Part shown: positions 44,277-53,737 of the stretch, piece after piece
Layout of the letters: each line of letters starts with the position of its first letter
Numbering within the stretch: position 1 is the stretch's first letter
DNA from: Candidatus Zixiibacteriota bacterium
GTDB taxonomy: Bacteria; Zixibacteria; MSB-5A5; GN15; FEB-12
DNA length: 60,828 nt
Direction: 5' to 3'
NCBI GenBank assembly: GCA_040753875.1
Contig: JBFMDV010000012.1
Coordinates: 1 to 60,828, forward strand
Program-made: the position numbers and the translations under genes
Notes under the pieces: generated by a model
Seen by the model: only the letters and a program-made list of their open reading frames with translations
The model's database searches: none
Told to the model about the DNA's origin: nothing

Positions 44277-44775
44277 GAATCACTCCGTCGCATATTTCCT
44301 CATCGGTTAACCAGCGTGACCTCACGCCATCGGTCTTGAAACCGAGGACTATGGAATGATATGTCAGTCTGGTCCTTCCGGCAAACAGAAGCGCTGACTG
44401 ATCGGCATGTTTCGAGGGGTCGGCAGCACAGCTCCCCATAATGTGAAAGAGGTTACACTCCGACCCCTGCGCTCCCAGTGTTTCGGCAACGACGACCAGT
44501 GCCCTCGGCGAATCCGAGTGAATCCAGATCACGGCCAACCGAAACGGTCCGCGGGCCGCTACCGCATCTGCTAACGCGAGTCGGAGCGCCGATTCGTTCG
44601 AGTAGTCCACGATAATCGGATCAATCTGTCCAGTGGCCGCGCGTGACTCAGCTAAGAGTTGCGTCATTGACTCACTGGTCCTGGCCACAACTGATACCCA
44701 GCACCCCTGTCTTGCGAAGTGCAGCACTACCTTGCGGAGCATTCCGGTTCCCCCGACGACTAGCACGTGCGACAT
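44206..44775 (-). CDS. NAD(P)-binding Rossmann-fold (SDR-like) protein
   Basis: A 189-residue protein with an N-terminal dinucleotide-binding motif, VLVVGGTGMLRKVVLHFARQ, and alternating beta-alpha pattern. It is smaller than classical SDRs (about 250) and no YxxxK catalytic pair is evident. NADP-dependent regulatory or reductase-like roles are possible; substrate unknown. It starts 9 nt after the antiporter stop codon and runs into the ggt start. Confidence 0.68.
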   Translation of the reverse strand: MSHVLVVGGTGMLRKVVLHFARQGCWVSVVARTSESMTQLLAESRAATGQIDPIIVDYSNESALRLALADAVAARGPFRLAVIWIHSDSPRALVVVAETLGAQGSECNLFHIMGSCAADPSKHADQSALLFAGRTRLTYHSIVLGFKTDGVRSRWLTDEEICDGVIHAIETDAAEHVVGTVRPWSKRPS

Positions 44776-44783
44776 GACAGTGA

Positions 44784-45974
44784 TTACTCCGACGCGGGGC
44801 GTTCCAGCACGCGAAGTGGGTCCTCGGCATACTCGGGCTCGGACTTCTTAAAGGCAAACGAGACAACGAGGGCGCTTCCGACAGCGTATATGGACAGGGC
44901 TGCAACGATAGCGTGATTGACCGCAAACCGTTCCTGCAGGATCTCCGCAATGACCAGGGTAAAGACCAGGGTTGGAAGCATGGGAACCCCGATGCGAATG
45001 CTGTCTTTGAATCCCTCGCGAAGCGCCAGGCGACGATGAAGCAGGACCGAGCCGAGCCGGAACGGAATCGCCACGGCCAGAAACAACACCGCCATCAGCA
45101 CTGTGTCGAGCGTAAAACCCTGCACTGCCACTTTCGAGCCGGCGTAGAAGAAATAGAATGGTACGAAGAACGACGCGAACACTTCGAGTGAATCGAGAAC
45201 CTTGCGCGAAGCCACAGCAGGAAGTTGTTCGCGGAACTGACGCGCTGCCAGACCGACCAGAAAAGCCCCTACCAAATAATAAACACCCAGCTTGCGGGTT
45301 ATGAAAGCGCAGACCGTGGCGAACATGATCAGGAAGGCGAACTCCGACTTGGGGGCATATGGAATGATCAGGCGGGCAAAGATGCGAAACACAACCGGCA
45401 CGATAAACACCAGTACCAGCATGATACCCACCGATGCGAGAAACAAGGAGAGGGTCAGCGTTTGCAGCACTACGAACATGGCGCACAGCGCCAGTAATTC
45501 ACTGGCTATTGCCTTCGTCTTGACCCACTGCCGTTCCTCGGCCGAAAGTCCGAACGAATCGAGCGAATCAAGGATGAAACCGGTGGAGGGTGTGGCGAGT
45601 GCCAGCGCGACCAGCAGCGCTTCGCGTCGCGGGACCCCCAGCCAGATTGCGAGCGCGGCCGCTCCTAGCGCCAGCGTTACAGACAGGATGACCAGATGCT
45701 GTGTCAGGATACGGGCATTGGCCTGCAGATCGGCGATGTTGATTTCCAGCCCCGCGAAAAGGAAAAGTGACACTATCCCCAGCGTCGAGAGCAAATGAAT
45801 AGTCTGATCGTGTTCGAACCAGCCGAGTGCGGCGGATACCACGCCGAGCGCAAAACTGCTGACGGCCGAGGGGAGTCGAAAGCGCTGAAGATACCGGGGA
45901 ATGACGAAGATCACGAAGACGAGGGCTATGTAGCCCACGTCGGGAGTGATCCATTGGGAAATCAGTTCGCGCAT
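44784..45974 (-). CDS. CPA2-family cation:proton antiporter (Kef-type membrane domain)
   Basis: A 396-residue integral membrane protein with 11-12 helices, of the monovalent cation:proton antiporter-2/KefB group. Seen are GIVSLFLFAGLEINIADLQA (helix with the ion-site Asn/Glu-rich pattern), LALATPSTGFILDSLDSFGL, and LGVYYLVGAFLVGLAARQF. It has no cytosolic RCK/TrkA-N domain, so regulation differs from Kef channels. Placement in a trehalose/osmolyte run suggests osmotic or pH homeostasis (inference). It begins 6 nt after treT. Confidence 0.88.
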   Translation of the reverse strand: MRELISQWITPDVGYIALVFVIFVIPRYLQRFRLPSAVSSFALGVVSAALGWFEHDQTIHLLSTLGIVSLFLFAGLEINIADLQANARILTQHLVILSVTLALGAAALAIWLGVPRREALLVALALATPSTGFILDSLDSFGLSAEERQWVKTKAIASELLALCAMFVVLQTLTLSLFLASVGIMLVLVFIVPVVFRIFARLIIPYAPKSEFAFLIMFATVCAFITRKLGVYYLVGAFLVGLAARQFREQLPAVASRKVLDSLEVFASFFVPFYFFYAGSKVAVQGFTLDTVLMAVLFLAVAIPFRLGSVLLHRRLALREGFKDSIRIGVPMLPTLVFTLVIAEILQERFAVNHAIVAALSIYAVGSALVVSFAFKKSEPEYAEDPLRVLERPASE

Positions 45975-45980
45975 TCCAAC

Positions 45981-47219
45981 CTAAACGAATATCATCCTAG
46001 CCTCGCGCTCCTGGCGAAGAGTCAGTAACAATGTAAGATATTCGCGTAGATGCCGCGACAACAGAAAGTTCTCTCTGACAAACCCTCGCCCCGCCTGTCC
46101 CATCCGGAGGGCGTCCGCCCTATGGTCGAGCAGGTATCGAACGCGGTGCGCCGCTCCCTCGGGCGTCGACACTAGAAAACCGGTGTGATGGTTCACCACC
46201 TGCAGGCGGATTCCACCGGTGTCGCCGCCGATCACCGGCTTCCCTTTCCAGAGGGCTTCGGTGACTGTCAGCCCGAACCCTTCACGGGTCGACTTCTGCA
46301 GCACAATGTCGGCGAGCCGTTGCAGCGCGTTGATGGTGCGACTGGCATTAGACGGCAGCAGAAGCACATGAATATCCGGGTCACCGTCGGCGGCAGCGAG
46401 CACCTCGTCCAGTATCGCCTTTCCTTCGGGATCGTCGTTGGCTCCGCCTCCTGCCAGCACCAGTTGCACTGGTCGCACTTTCTTAACGAGACGATACGTC
46501 TGAATCACCCCAAGGGGGTCCTTGAACCGGTCGTATCGCGATATCTGCACCAAAAGTGGCCGGTCCGGGTCGAGCTTGAACTCCGCACGGACACGATCCG
46601 TCTCGCTTTCGGTCAAATCCATGTTTTTGTCGCTGAGGGGATCAATACTCGGCGCTACGATAACTTGCTGATGAGGCAAAGGCTGGGCAAACTCGGCCAT
46701 CGAAAAAATACTGGCGTCGTATCCGTGCACGAATGTCCGCAACCGCTTCCAGGTCTGACGATACGGTCTGCTGATATCGATATGTGCGCGCCAGACCCAC
46801 TTTCCCGTCCGGGCCGGGCATAACTGCAAAAGGGGCGCCGGCTGCGGGTCATGTATGATGACAAAATCGGCTCCTTCCAGAAGCGGTCGCAAACGTTCCG
46901 CGTTTTGCGCGTTGGTTTCCACGTACATGTCCCAATCAGCACGCTCCAATGGTGCCACCTGTCCCTGGAGACCGTTGTGGATCGACTTTGTGATCTCAAA
47001 GAACTTTCCGTTGCCGTCGATCACTTCCCAGCTTGCATCCAGACCCAGTTCGATCATCAGCGAGACCATCCAGTCAAGTATTTCCGCGACGCCACCTCCT
47101 TCACGCGTCGAGTTTACGTTCACCACGCGAGCGCCGGCGAGGCGTTCACCGAGCTGGCGAAGCTGGCGGATCGTCGACGGTCCCACCACCGATTCATAGG
47201 CGTCAAGAGAACGCTTCAT
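45981..47219 (-). CDS. treT: Trehalose synthase TreT (GT4 glycosyltransferase)
   Basis: A 412-residue GT4 enzyme that makes trehalose from an NDP-glucose and glucose, or the reverse. Features are VVNVNSTREGGGVAEILDWM near the start, the sugar-nucleotide segment GKWVWRAHIDISRP, QISRYDRFKDPLGVIQTYRL, QKSTREGFGLTVTEALWKGK (E-x7-E type), and KPVIGGDTGGIRLQV. It overlaps the DUF5752 stop by 4 bp (ATGA). Trehalose phosphorylase is a close alternative in the same group. Confidence 0.88.
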   Translation of the reverse strand: MKRSLDAYESVVGPSTIRQLRQLGERLAGARVVNVNSTREGGGVAEILDWMVSLMIELGLDASWEVIDGNGKFFEITKSIHNGLQGQVAPLERADWDMYVETNAQNAERLRPLLEGADFVIIHDPQPAPLLQLCPARTGKWVWRAHIDISRPYRQTWKRLRTFVHGYDASIFSMAEFAQPLPHQQVIVAPSIDPLSDKNMDLTESETDRVRAEFKLDPDRPLLVQISRYDRFKDPLGVIQTYRLVKKVRPVQLVLAGGGANDDPEGKAILDEVLAAADGDPDIHVLLLPSNASRTINALQRLADIVLQKSTREGFGLTVTEALWKGKPVIGGDTGGIRLQVVNHHTGFLVSTPEGAAHRVRYLLDHRADALRMGQAGRGFVRENFLLSRHLREYLTLLLTLRQEREARMIFV

Positions 47220-47875
47220 GGCACTATGCCGATCGCATCCAGTGTCTGGCTGAGGACTTCACGCAGTCCGGCCAAAGTGTGAAAGTAAAAATCGATGGAG
47301 CCGATGGCGCCGGTGTAGGCTGACCAGTCGCCCGGGTAATCTTTCAACCAGGCCGTGAAATCATCTTCATGTAACGGCGGTCGCCTAAGCCCTTCGAGAA
47401 AATGATAGTGAATACTGCCGATCGTCATGTCACGGATAGATTGGGCAAGTTGTGACGGATGCGCAATCCGCTGGCCCGTGTCAAACGCCACCGTGGTCGC
47501 CTGCATAAAGAACATTTCATTGCCGGGCCGGGCCGTGGGTACCCACGGTGACAACTCGGCCAGTCGCTCGTCGAGAATCTCGTGCACGACCGCCCGAAGC
47601 TCTTCCATATTCTCGAACTCATAGGGGTCCAGAATCCCCAATCGCTCCGCAAGCACGCGATCCCCAATACTCTGTTTTGCCCATACCGCAAAGTCGTTGC
47701 GATATTCGGGATTGTCAAACGATGCGCGCAAAGAGGACTCGCAGAAGTGATGATACAGCGTCTCCTGTCCGCAGGCGGCGATACGATCCCGGAATTCACG
47801 CAGATTGAAAGCCGGCGGCAAGCCGCTCATCCGCGTCAGCAGGGCGCAGTCCATGATGGTGAACGGAGTCATCAA
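47216..47875 (-). CDS. DUF5752 protein of the trehalose operon
   Basis: A 219-residue cytoplasmic protein with FNLREFRDRIAACGQETLYH, FAVWAKQSIGDRVLAERLG and GSIHYHFLEGLRRPPLHEDD. I recognise this as the DUF5752 family, of unknown function, often next to TreT-type glycosyltransferases. No catalytic or membrane motif is visible. It lies between otsB (25 nt) and treT (4-bp overlap), so co-expression is very likely, and a role in trehalose metabolism or regulation is inferred from position. Confidence 0.78.
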   Translation of the reverse strand: MMTPFTIMDCALLTRMSGLPPAFNLREFRDRIAACGQETLYHHFCESSLRASFDNPEYRNDFAVWAKQSIGDRVLAERLGILDPYEFENMEELRAVVHEILDERLAELSPWVPTARPGNEMFFMQATTVAFDTGQRIAHPSQLAQSIRDMTIGSIHYHFLEGLRRPPLHEDDFTAWLKDYPGDWSAYTGAIGSIDFYFHTLAGLREVLSQTLDAIGIVP

Positions 47876-47900
47876 TTATCGCTCATCCGTCTCGCGCCGA

Positions 47901-48647
47901 TCATTCCCGCTCGCCCAGACATTTCCGGAGCGCCCGCGCCAAGCCGGGCGGATCCTCAACACGGATCGCTCCCGGCACCGAAACACGATTTCCCACGATA
48001 TACGCCGTTCCTTTTCGCTGCAGCACCCACCGCATGGCACAGGCATCGTTTTGGTCGTCCCCAGCATACACGAGGGAACGTCCCCCGTTCTCTCCCTTGA
48101 ATAGCTGGGCCAGCGTCTGGATCGCCATTTCTTTGCTCATATCCGGCAGGAACTGCAGCTCGGCTACTTCCGGTCCATAGTGCACCGATATGCCATGTTT
48201 AGAGACCAGGTCCTCAATGGACCTCGCCAGTCCCACGCGGTCGTCAGCCGTGACACTGCGGAAATGGATCGAGGCTGACCAGCTCTTGTCTTCTAATTCC
48301 ACTCCGGGAATGTTCTCAACAGAGCGCAGATCCGGCACGATCAACTGGCGTTGGCGGTGGAGCCTCTCTTCGACCCGCTGGTTCGGTCTCAGACGATGAC
48401 CGCCGGGGATCCGCCACTCCAGTCCGCTCGAACCGGCCAGCAGGAGTTCCGGGATCTGAACGCGTGCCGCCAGATCGTCGAGCGTCCGACTTGAAATGAT
48501 CGCCACTGCCTGGCGAGGGTCGGCCGCGAGTGCCATCAGAAGCCGGCGACATTCCGGGTCCAGACGGGCTGCCGAACGGTCCGGCACCAAAGGGGACAGC
48601 GTGCCATCGAAATCAAATCCCCAGATGGCTGATGTGGTACCTTTCAT
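47901..48647 (-). CDS. otsB: Trehalose-6-phosphate phosphatase
   Basis: A 248-residue HAD-superfamily phosphatase. Motif I is WGFDFDGTLSPLVPD (nucleophile Asp), motif II ISSRTLDD, and motif IV VYAGDDQNDACAM; SSGLEWRIPGG is the substrate cap. It dephosphorylates trehalose-6-phosphate. The start is the ATG at 48647, in an ATGA overlap with the otsA stop; the open frame further upstream to 48707 is antisense-free overlap within otsA and unlikely. OtsA/OtsB adjacent gives the classical pathway. Confidence 0.93.
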   Translation of the reverse strand: MKGTTSAIWGFDFDGTLSPLVPDRSAARLDPECRRLLMALAADPRQAVAIISSRTLDDLAARVQIPELLLAGSSGLEWRIPGGHRLRPNQRVEERLHRQRQLIVPDLRSVENIPGVELEDKSWSASIHFRSVTADDRVGLARSIEDLVSKHGISVHYGPEVAELQFLPDMSKEMAIQTLAQLFKGENGGRSLVYAGDDQNDACAMRWVLQRKGTAYIVGNRVSVPGAIRVEDPPGLARALRKCLGERE

Positions 48648-50134
48648 ACGCCTGCCGCCACTTGGAGCCGCGTCTTTCGAAGCTCCTCGAAAATTCGTAT
48701 CCCCCACTGATAAATATCGTTGGCGGCCAGTTCCTCTCGGAGTCGAGCCATACGCTGCCGCTGCTCTGCAATCGGCATGGTCAGCGCCTGATACATCGTC
48801 TCGGCGAGTGAGTCGATATCGAACGGATTCACCTGCAACGCTTCCGCCAGTTCGCGGGCGGCACCCGTGTAACTCGAAAGCACCAGCACACCAGTCTCGT
48901 CTGTGCGCGCGGACACGAACTCCTTCGCCACCAGATTCATGCCGTCGTGGAGCGATGTGACCACCAGGACATCAGCCATGCGATACGCGGCCAGAACGGT
49001 GGCATAGTCGTGATGCGCCCGAAGAAATCGAACCGGCTGACCATGTTCAGTCTGGTGTCGCTGGTTGATCTCATCCACCAGAATATCGATGCGTCCGTTC
49101 AATTCATGGTATGCCCCCACGTTTTCGCGGCTCGGCGCACAAAAATTGAGAAACGTGACCCGGCCGCGAAGTTCGGGATGGCATTTGAGCAGCAGATCGA
49201 AAGCCCGCAGCCGCTCGGGAATTCCCTTGGTGTAGTCGATTCGATCGACACCGACGATGAACTGCTGCTCCAGTGAAGGCTGCGCAAACTCCCGTCGCAG
49301 TTCCGCCACCCGCGTGCGTACCTCCGGCTGCTCGACATCGCGCGTTATCTGCTCACTGTCGACGCTGATGGGAAACGGCCGCACGCTGGTAGGGCGACCG
49401 CCTCTGAACACCCGAAAATGCTCATAATCCACACGCGCTTCTAAGGCCCGGTCGATCGTGTCGAGAAAATTATTGCAGTGATACTGCAGATGAAATCCGA
49501 GCAGGTCGTTTCCCAGTAGCCCGTCCAGCAATTCTTCTCCCCAGGGCAACACACGAAACGCTTCGCGATTCGGCCACGGAATATGCCAGAACTGCATGAC
49601 GGTAAGATCAGGCCGGGCATTCTTGAGCATGCGCGGAAGCAACGCCAGATGATAATCCTGTATGAAGACGATCGCCTGGTCGCTGTCCACCTCCTCAAGC
49701 ACCGCTTCACAGAATTTGCGATTGACTTCCCGATAAACTTCCCATTCAGCTCGACTGAACAACGGTCGCGTGTAAACGATATGGCAAAGCGGCCAAAGCG
49801 CATTGTTGGACACGCCATAATAGTAGCCAGCCTCTTCGGCGCGCGTGAGCCAGACTCGCCGGAGCGTGTATCCAGCACCATCGCGCATGATCCCCACACG
49901 ATCGCGTGCATCTACGACATCACGATCGGCCGAACCTGAACCGTGTGCCACCCAGATTCCATGAACGGCACGTACGAGCGGCTCGATAGCATTCACCAGG
50001 CCGCTCGCCGGCCGGACTGCTCTGATGGACTGCGACGATTGCTCGTGGAGCACCGGCTCACGATTGGATACCACCACTACACGGCTATCGCCTGCGACGG
50101 AGGCTACCGTTTTCATGAGGTCGTCGGCGTTCAT
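48644..50134 (-). CDS. otsA: Trehalose-6-phosphate synthase
   Basis: A 496-residue GT20 glycosyltransferase transferring glucose from UDP- or GDP-glucose to glucose-6-phosphate. Key sequence is VVVSNREPV, WPLCHIVYTRPLFSRAEW, VFIQDYHLALLPRM, FWHIPWPNREAFRVLPW, GVDRIDYTKGIPERL (nucleotide-sugar site) and SLHDGMNLVAKEFV. All family blocks are intact. AAGGAGGC lies 6-7 nt before the ATG. It is the first gene of the seven-gene - strand run to ggt. Confidence 0.95.
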   Translation of the reverse strand: MNADDLMKTVASVAGDSRVVVVSNREPVLHEQSSQSIRAVRPASGLVNAIEPLVRAVHGIWVAHGSGSADRDVVDARDRVGIMRDGAGYTLRRVWLTRAEEAGYYYGVSNNALWPLCHIVYTRPLFSRAEWEVYREVNRKFCEAVLEEVDSDQAIVFIQDYHLALLPRMLKNARPDLTVMQFWHIPWPNREAFRVLPWGEELLDGLLGNDLLGFHLQYHCNNFLDTIDRALEARVDYEHFRVFRGGRPTSVRPFPISVDSEQITRDVEQPEVRTRVAELRREFAQPSLEQQFIVGVDRIDYTKGIPERLRAFDLLLKCHPELRGRVTFLNFCAPSRENVGAYHELNGRIDILVDEINQRHQTEHGQPVRFLRAHHDYATVLAAYRMADVLVVTSLHDGMNLVAKEFVSARTDETGVLVLSSYTGAARELAEALQVNPFDIDSLAETMYQALTMPIAEQRQRMARLREELAANDIYQWGIRIFEELRKTRLQVAAGV

Positions 50135-50351
50135 CCCGTTGCCTCCTTCCTAATACCAGATCGCCCAGAGCGATCAATAGGGTTCGAATGCGCCCCTATA
50201 ATCTCTTACGCGGGCGGTACGGAAAATCTCCGTGGAAAAATGCAGCGGTTCAAGATAGTTGGATGCAGGTGGCACCCCTCGTAAACGGGAACCCGCGACC
50301 GCAAAGGCGTTCGAGCTGTCGAATCAGATAAGAGATTTTACCGCCTGCCGA

Positions 50352-52532
50352 TCAGCGCTTCTCCACCAGGTAGATCATACCGTCGGGGAATGATACCGAC
50401 AACGGGATTCCCTCTTTGAGTTCCTTGGCGCTCGTTTTGATGACTTCCGCCTGCTCGCCCATGAGGATATTCGTCATCTTGACGTTCGCAGCCGAGAAAC
50501 CATGTTCTTTGAGATCAACCTTGACGATGATCTCCTTGCGAGCCGCCTCGTATCCGACCGACAACTCTCCCGCAGGAGGAACGACCACAAACAAGAGCCC
50601 TTTTTTCTCGCCGTGCTGAAACGAGAGATCGGCCGACGGGTCACTGCAATAGACGAGCGGCTGGATGTTCTCACCGGCCAGGATCGAATCGATAAACGAC
50701 AGTTTCTGATGGTTGCCGCCAGAGGCAATATCGTAGCTGAACAGATAGAATGTCCCTTTGAAGCGGCTGGAACTGACCCCTACAACTTTCGCGCCCTCCG
50801 TCACCAACTTTCTGGATTTGCCGTCATCGGACGGCCGGATAGCGCCATAGATATAACTCGGGAACGAACCGTGTTTGTGAGTGATCGACCCGATATGAAA
50901 ATCCTCGGTCGTCTTGATACGGAAATGATTGGCCAGCACTTGGCATTCCTTCAGATGCTCATCGAACCGAGGCATCAGGCCGCACAGCACCAGCGTCACA
51001 CCTGCCTTGGCCAGTTCGACCAACGCCTCCTGGTCTTTCTCCGGCATGATCTCGGTCGACGGAATGAACAGCATCTTGTACTGATTCATGGTGCTGAAAT
51101 CGCGATTCTCGCGAATGCCGTAGTTGAGTTTGAGGCGCATGAGGTCGCGGCAGAATCCGGAGGCGGAGTCCGACATCAGATGTCTGACATAGGTGAATTC
51201 CTTGGGGCTCGTGGTACGCGCCAGCCAGTAGTACATCCGGTTCACCATCACTGCCACGTCCTGCCTGGTCTCCATGTCATCGAACCCGAGTGTCGAAACG
51301 GCCAGATTGAAATTCTTGGCCACTTCGTATCCCTCGGACACCGTGCCGTCTTTGTGCAGCGGCGCGCCGTACCAGAAATCGCGGTCGACGAACATGTAAT
51401 GATTCATCCCTTTGAGGCCGGCCGACAGCCCTGCGGTCAGATAGAAACGGCGCGTGTTGTCGGTAACAGGGGCCATCTGGGCTTCCCGCGCCGGGTCGGC
51501 AGCGGCGGCGCCCGACGTAAATGAGGTGGCGTAGGCGAAGTTGTATTCTGCACGAAGGAAACGCGCCTTGTTGGACAGGTCGAAATAGCTTCCCTCGGGA
51601 AAGATATTCGCACCCAGAAACGGAGCGCGATCTTCGGGCACAAGATTAAACGCCGGGATCAACTCCCCTGATCTGAAATACAACGACCGGAAAAAGAGCG
51701 GCTCGACCGTGTACGACTTAAACACATCCTCGAGAGCATCGAGATACTGGGAGAGTACATGATCGCGAAAGCGGAACCAATCGAGGACCTTGGGATAATC
51801 GTCGAAATGAAGGTCGGTGAACTTCTTTGGCGGCTCCACGGTCTGAAAACTCTCGTTCTTCTCATGGTACCGGGAATTGAGCTTCTTGATCTCGCCGTAC
51901 AGGTTCTCGAGGAACGGGCCGTAGTATCGCAACAGCACTTCGGGATTATAGTCGGCGCTGCCGGGGTCGAGCTGGCGACCGAACGAGGTTTCGTAATCAA
52001 GTTCCACCATGAATATCGGCCCGCGCGGATGCACGTAGTTCTTGGTGATCTCTATGAAAGCCTTGAAATAGTTCTTGAGGTGAAACTGGAAATTGGGGTG
52101 CAGATAGCTGGGAAGATAACCACCATCAATACCATACGCATCAGGCAGCTTGACCTCCTGACCCGAAGCATCGCGGGCGAACAGCTTGATGTCATTGAAC
52201 AGATATTTCGGCAGCCCGCCGTACGGCACCTGCGAGGCTACCCAGGGGCCGGGGCGCAGGATGACTTTGAAGGCAAACTCGCGCGCCAGTTCCAGAAAGA
52301 CGATCAGGTCTTTGCGAGGATCACCGTGGCCGGCAAAATCCAGGTACTTGTTGTCTTCCTGATGAATGTTCCACGGCACGGTGGTGCTGATTATGCGGAA
52401 GCCTGCTCGTTTGATGCGCTCAAAGCAGATCGACCAGTACCGTTTGTCAATTCGGAAATAGTGGAGTTCAGCCGCATACGGCTGATATGTCTCTTTGCCG
52501 ATAGAGAATTTGTTGCCAATCACCCCTAACAT
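50352..52532 (-). CDS. GH35-like glycoside hydrolase (beta-galactosidase-type)
   Basis: A 726-residue protein without signal peptide. Residues 1-330 match the GH35 TIM barrel start: AELHYFRIDKRYW, FRIISTTVPWNIHQ, FKVILRPGPWVASQVPYGGL and PIFMVELDYETSFG. In typical GH35 the last block contains ENEYG; here the Glu is kept but the Asn is replaced by Tyr. Residues 330-726 are a C-terminal region of beta domains including YMFVDRDFWYGAP. Beta-galactosidase or related exo-glycosidase activity is inferred. AAGG lies 7 nt before the ATG at 52532. Stands alone between the trehalose run and the secreted-protein genes. Confidence 0.72.
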   Translation of the reverse strand: MLGVIGNKFSIGKETYQPYAAELHYFRIDKRYWSICFERIKRAGFRIISTTVPWNIHQEDNKYLDFAGHGDPRKDLIVFLELAREFAFKVILRPGPWVASQVPYGGLPKYLFNDIKLFARDASGQEVKLPDAYGIDGGYLPSYLHPNFQFHLKNYFKAFIEITKNYVHPRGPIFMVELDYETSFGRQLDPGSADYNPEVLLRYYGPFLENLYGEIKKLNSRYHEKNESFQTVEPPKKFTDLHFDDYPKVLDWFRFRDHVLSQYLDALEDVFKSYTVEPLFFRSLYFRSGELIPAFNLVPEDRAPFLGANIFPEGSYFDLSNKARFLRAEYNFAYATSFTSGAAAADPAREAQMAPVTDNTRRFYLTAGLSAGLKGMNHYMFVDRDFWYGAPLHKDGTVSEGYEVAKNFNLAVSTLGFDDMETRQDVAVMVNRMYYWLARTTSPKEFTYVRHLMSDSASGFCRDLMRLKLNYGIRENRDFSTMNQYKMLFIPSTEIMPEKDQEALVELAKAGVTLVLCGLMPRFDEHLKECQVLANHFRIKTTEDFHIGSITHKHGSFPSYIYGAIRPSDDGKSRKLVTEGAKVVGVSSSRFKGTFYLFSYDIASGGNHQKLSFIDSILAGENIQPLVYCSDPSADLSFQHGEKKGLLFVVVPPAGELSVGYEAARKEIIVKVDLKEHGFSAANVKMTNILMGEQAEVIKTSAKELKEGIPLSVSFPDGMIYLVEKR

Positions 52533-52763
52533 ATTAAGACCTTGTCAATCAACGTGTTACGAAGCCAATATACGACATGCGAACCACAACAATACAATAC
52601 GTGTATCACATTGTCAATAGGAATCGTGTAATCCAATACTATTCAATAAGTTGCATGGTGGCGTTGGTCACTGGAAACGTACTTTGGCGTACTTTGTGAT
52701 GTACTTGTCCGCCTTTGGCCTATAGGCAGGACTCGGAATTCTGGTTATGCGAGATGGAGAGCA

Positions 52764-52796
52764 ACAAAAAAGCCCCTCCGATAATTCGGAGGGGCT
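52764..52796 (-). terminator. Intrinsic terminator of the T9SS-like sorting-domain gene
   Basis: The near-perfect 11-bp stem AGCCCCTCCGA/TTCGGAGGGGCT is followed on the - strand by a run of six T. It lies 24 nt after the stop of the 52820-53737 gene. A strong intrinsic terminator. Confidence 0.85.
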
Positions 52797-52819
52797 CTTA
52801 CTCGTGATCGACATGCTTC

Positions 52820-53737
52820 TTATTTGAGAAGCATCATTTTCTTGGTCTGTACGAAGTTGTCGGCTTCGATCTTATAGAAGTAGATCCCCGATGCTACCTT
52901 GGCGCCGCTATCGGATGTCCCGTCCCAGTCTGCCTGATACTTGCCCGCGGTCATATCCTTGTCGACAAGCACCTTCACCAACTGGCCGAGTACGTTATAG
53001 ACGGAGAGATTCACTTTCGAATTCCGAGGAATATCGAAGTTGATGAGCGTGACCGGGTTGAAGGGATTGGGGTAGTTCTGGCCGAGGGTGAACTCTGTCG
53101 GCAACTGCCCATCAATTTCCTTGACATCCGTCAGCTGTGCAGTATCCACAATCAGAAAACAATACGGGCCATCCCAGGCCGGAAAGGCGTTCACGCCTCC
53201 GGAGGCAGCCCATTTCCATGTGCCGCCCGGGCGGAACCAAGCCGAATCCACGCAAATATGCAGACCATGCTCAGCGTTGTCGAACGAGCCGATTCTTAGG
53301 CCATAGGGCACGCCGTCAAATCCCGCCGGAAGACCGCTGCTCGATATCTTGGCACCGATGATTCCAATAGTATCGGTATCCTTCGGGGTATCGACAGCTG
53401 CCAGCGTGTCAAAGACATTCATCTGAAATTGAATGTCCCAATTTGAGCGTGGGACGGCTCCCGTCAACGTGTCACCAGCCACCGGGCCGGACCACGTGGC
53501 ACCATCCGGCGAATAGATCTCAAACCCGTTGGAAATCGCTTCGTTCAGTCCCTCGCCATTGACATAACGTAATTTGAAAATGAGATTTGGCTCGTAGCTG
53601 ACGGTTCCCACCGTGTCAAGAGTTGCATCGCCATACTTACCCTGGATATCGTCAACCGAAATTGACGACTGCGCAAACGCAGGTGCCGCCGCCAGCACCA
53701 GCAGCACCGCACCAGCTATACCCAATAATCTCCTCAT
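52820..53737 (-). CDS. Secreted protein with T9SS-type/FlgD-like C-terminal sorting domain
   Basis: A 305-residue protein with a clear signal peptide (LLGIAGAVLLVLAAAPAFA). Its middle region (about 25-215) is unrecognised. Its last about 85 residues are the sorting fold: NYPNPFNPVTLINFDI, VNLSVYNVLGQLVKVL, GTSDSGAKVASGIYFYKIEA and TKKMMLLK. That domain targets the protein to the type IX or a similar outer-membrane secretion and anchoring route. AGGAG lies 5-6 nt before the ATG at 53737. Unlike its downstream neighbours it lacks a dockerin-like tail, so two sorting signals are in use here. Confidence 0.85.
   Translation of the reverse strand: MRRLLGIAGAVLLVLAAAPAFAQSSISVDDIQGKYGDATLDTVGTVSYEPNLIFKLRYVNGEGLNEAISNGFEIYSPDGATWSGPVAGDTLTGAVPRSNWDIQFQMNVFDTLAAVDTPKDTDTIGIIGAKISSSGLPAGFDGVPYGLRIGSFDNAEHGLHICVDSAWFRPGGTWKWAASGGVNAFPAWDGPYCFLIVDTAQLTDVKEIDGQLPTEFTLGQNYPNPFNPVTLINFDIPRNSKVNLSVYNVLGQLVKVLVDKDMTAGKYQADWDGTSDSGAKVASGIYFYKIEADNFVQTKKMMLLK

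Noticed and set aside
45981-47219. Trehalose phosphorylase instead of TreT.
   Set aside because: Cannot be fully excluded, but the N-terminal STREGGGVAEIL block and operon with otsAB favour TreT.
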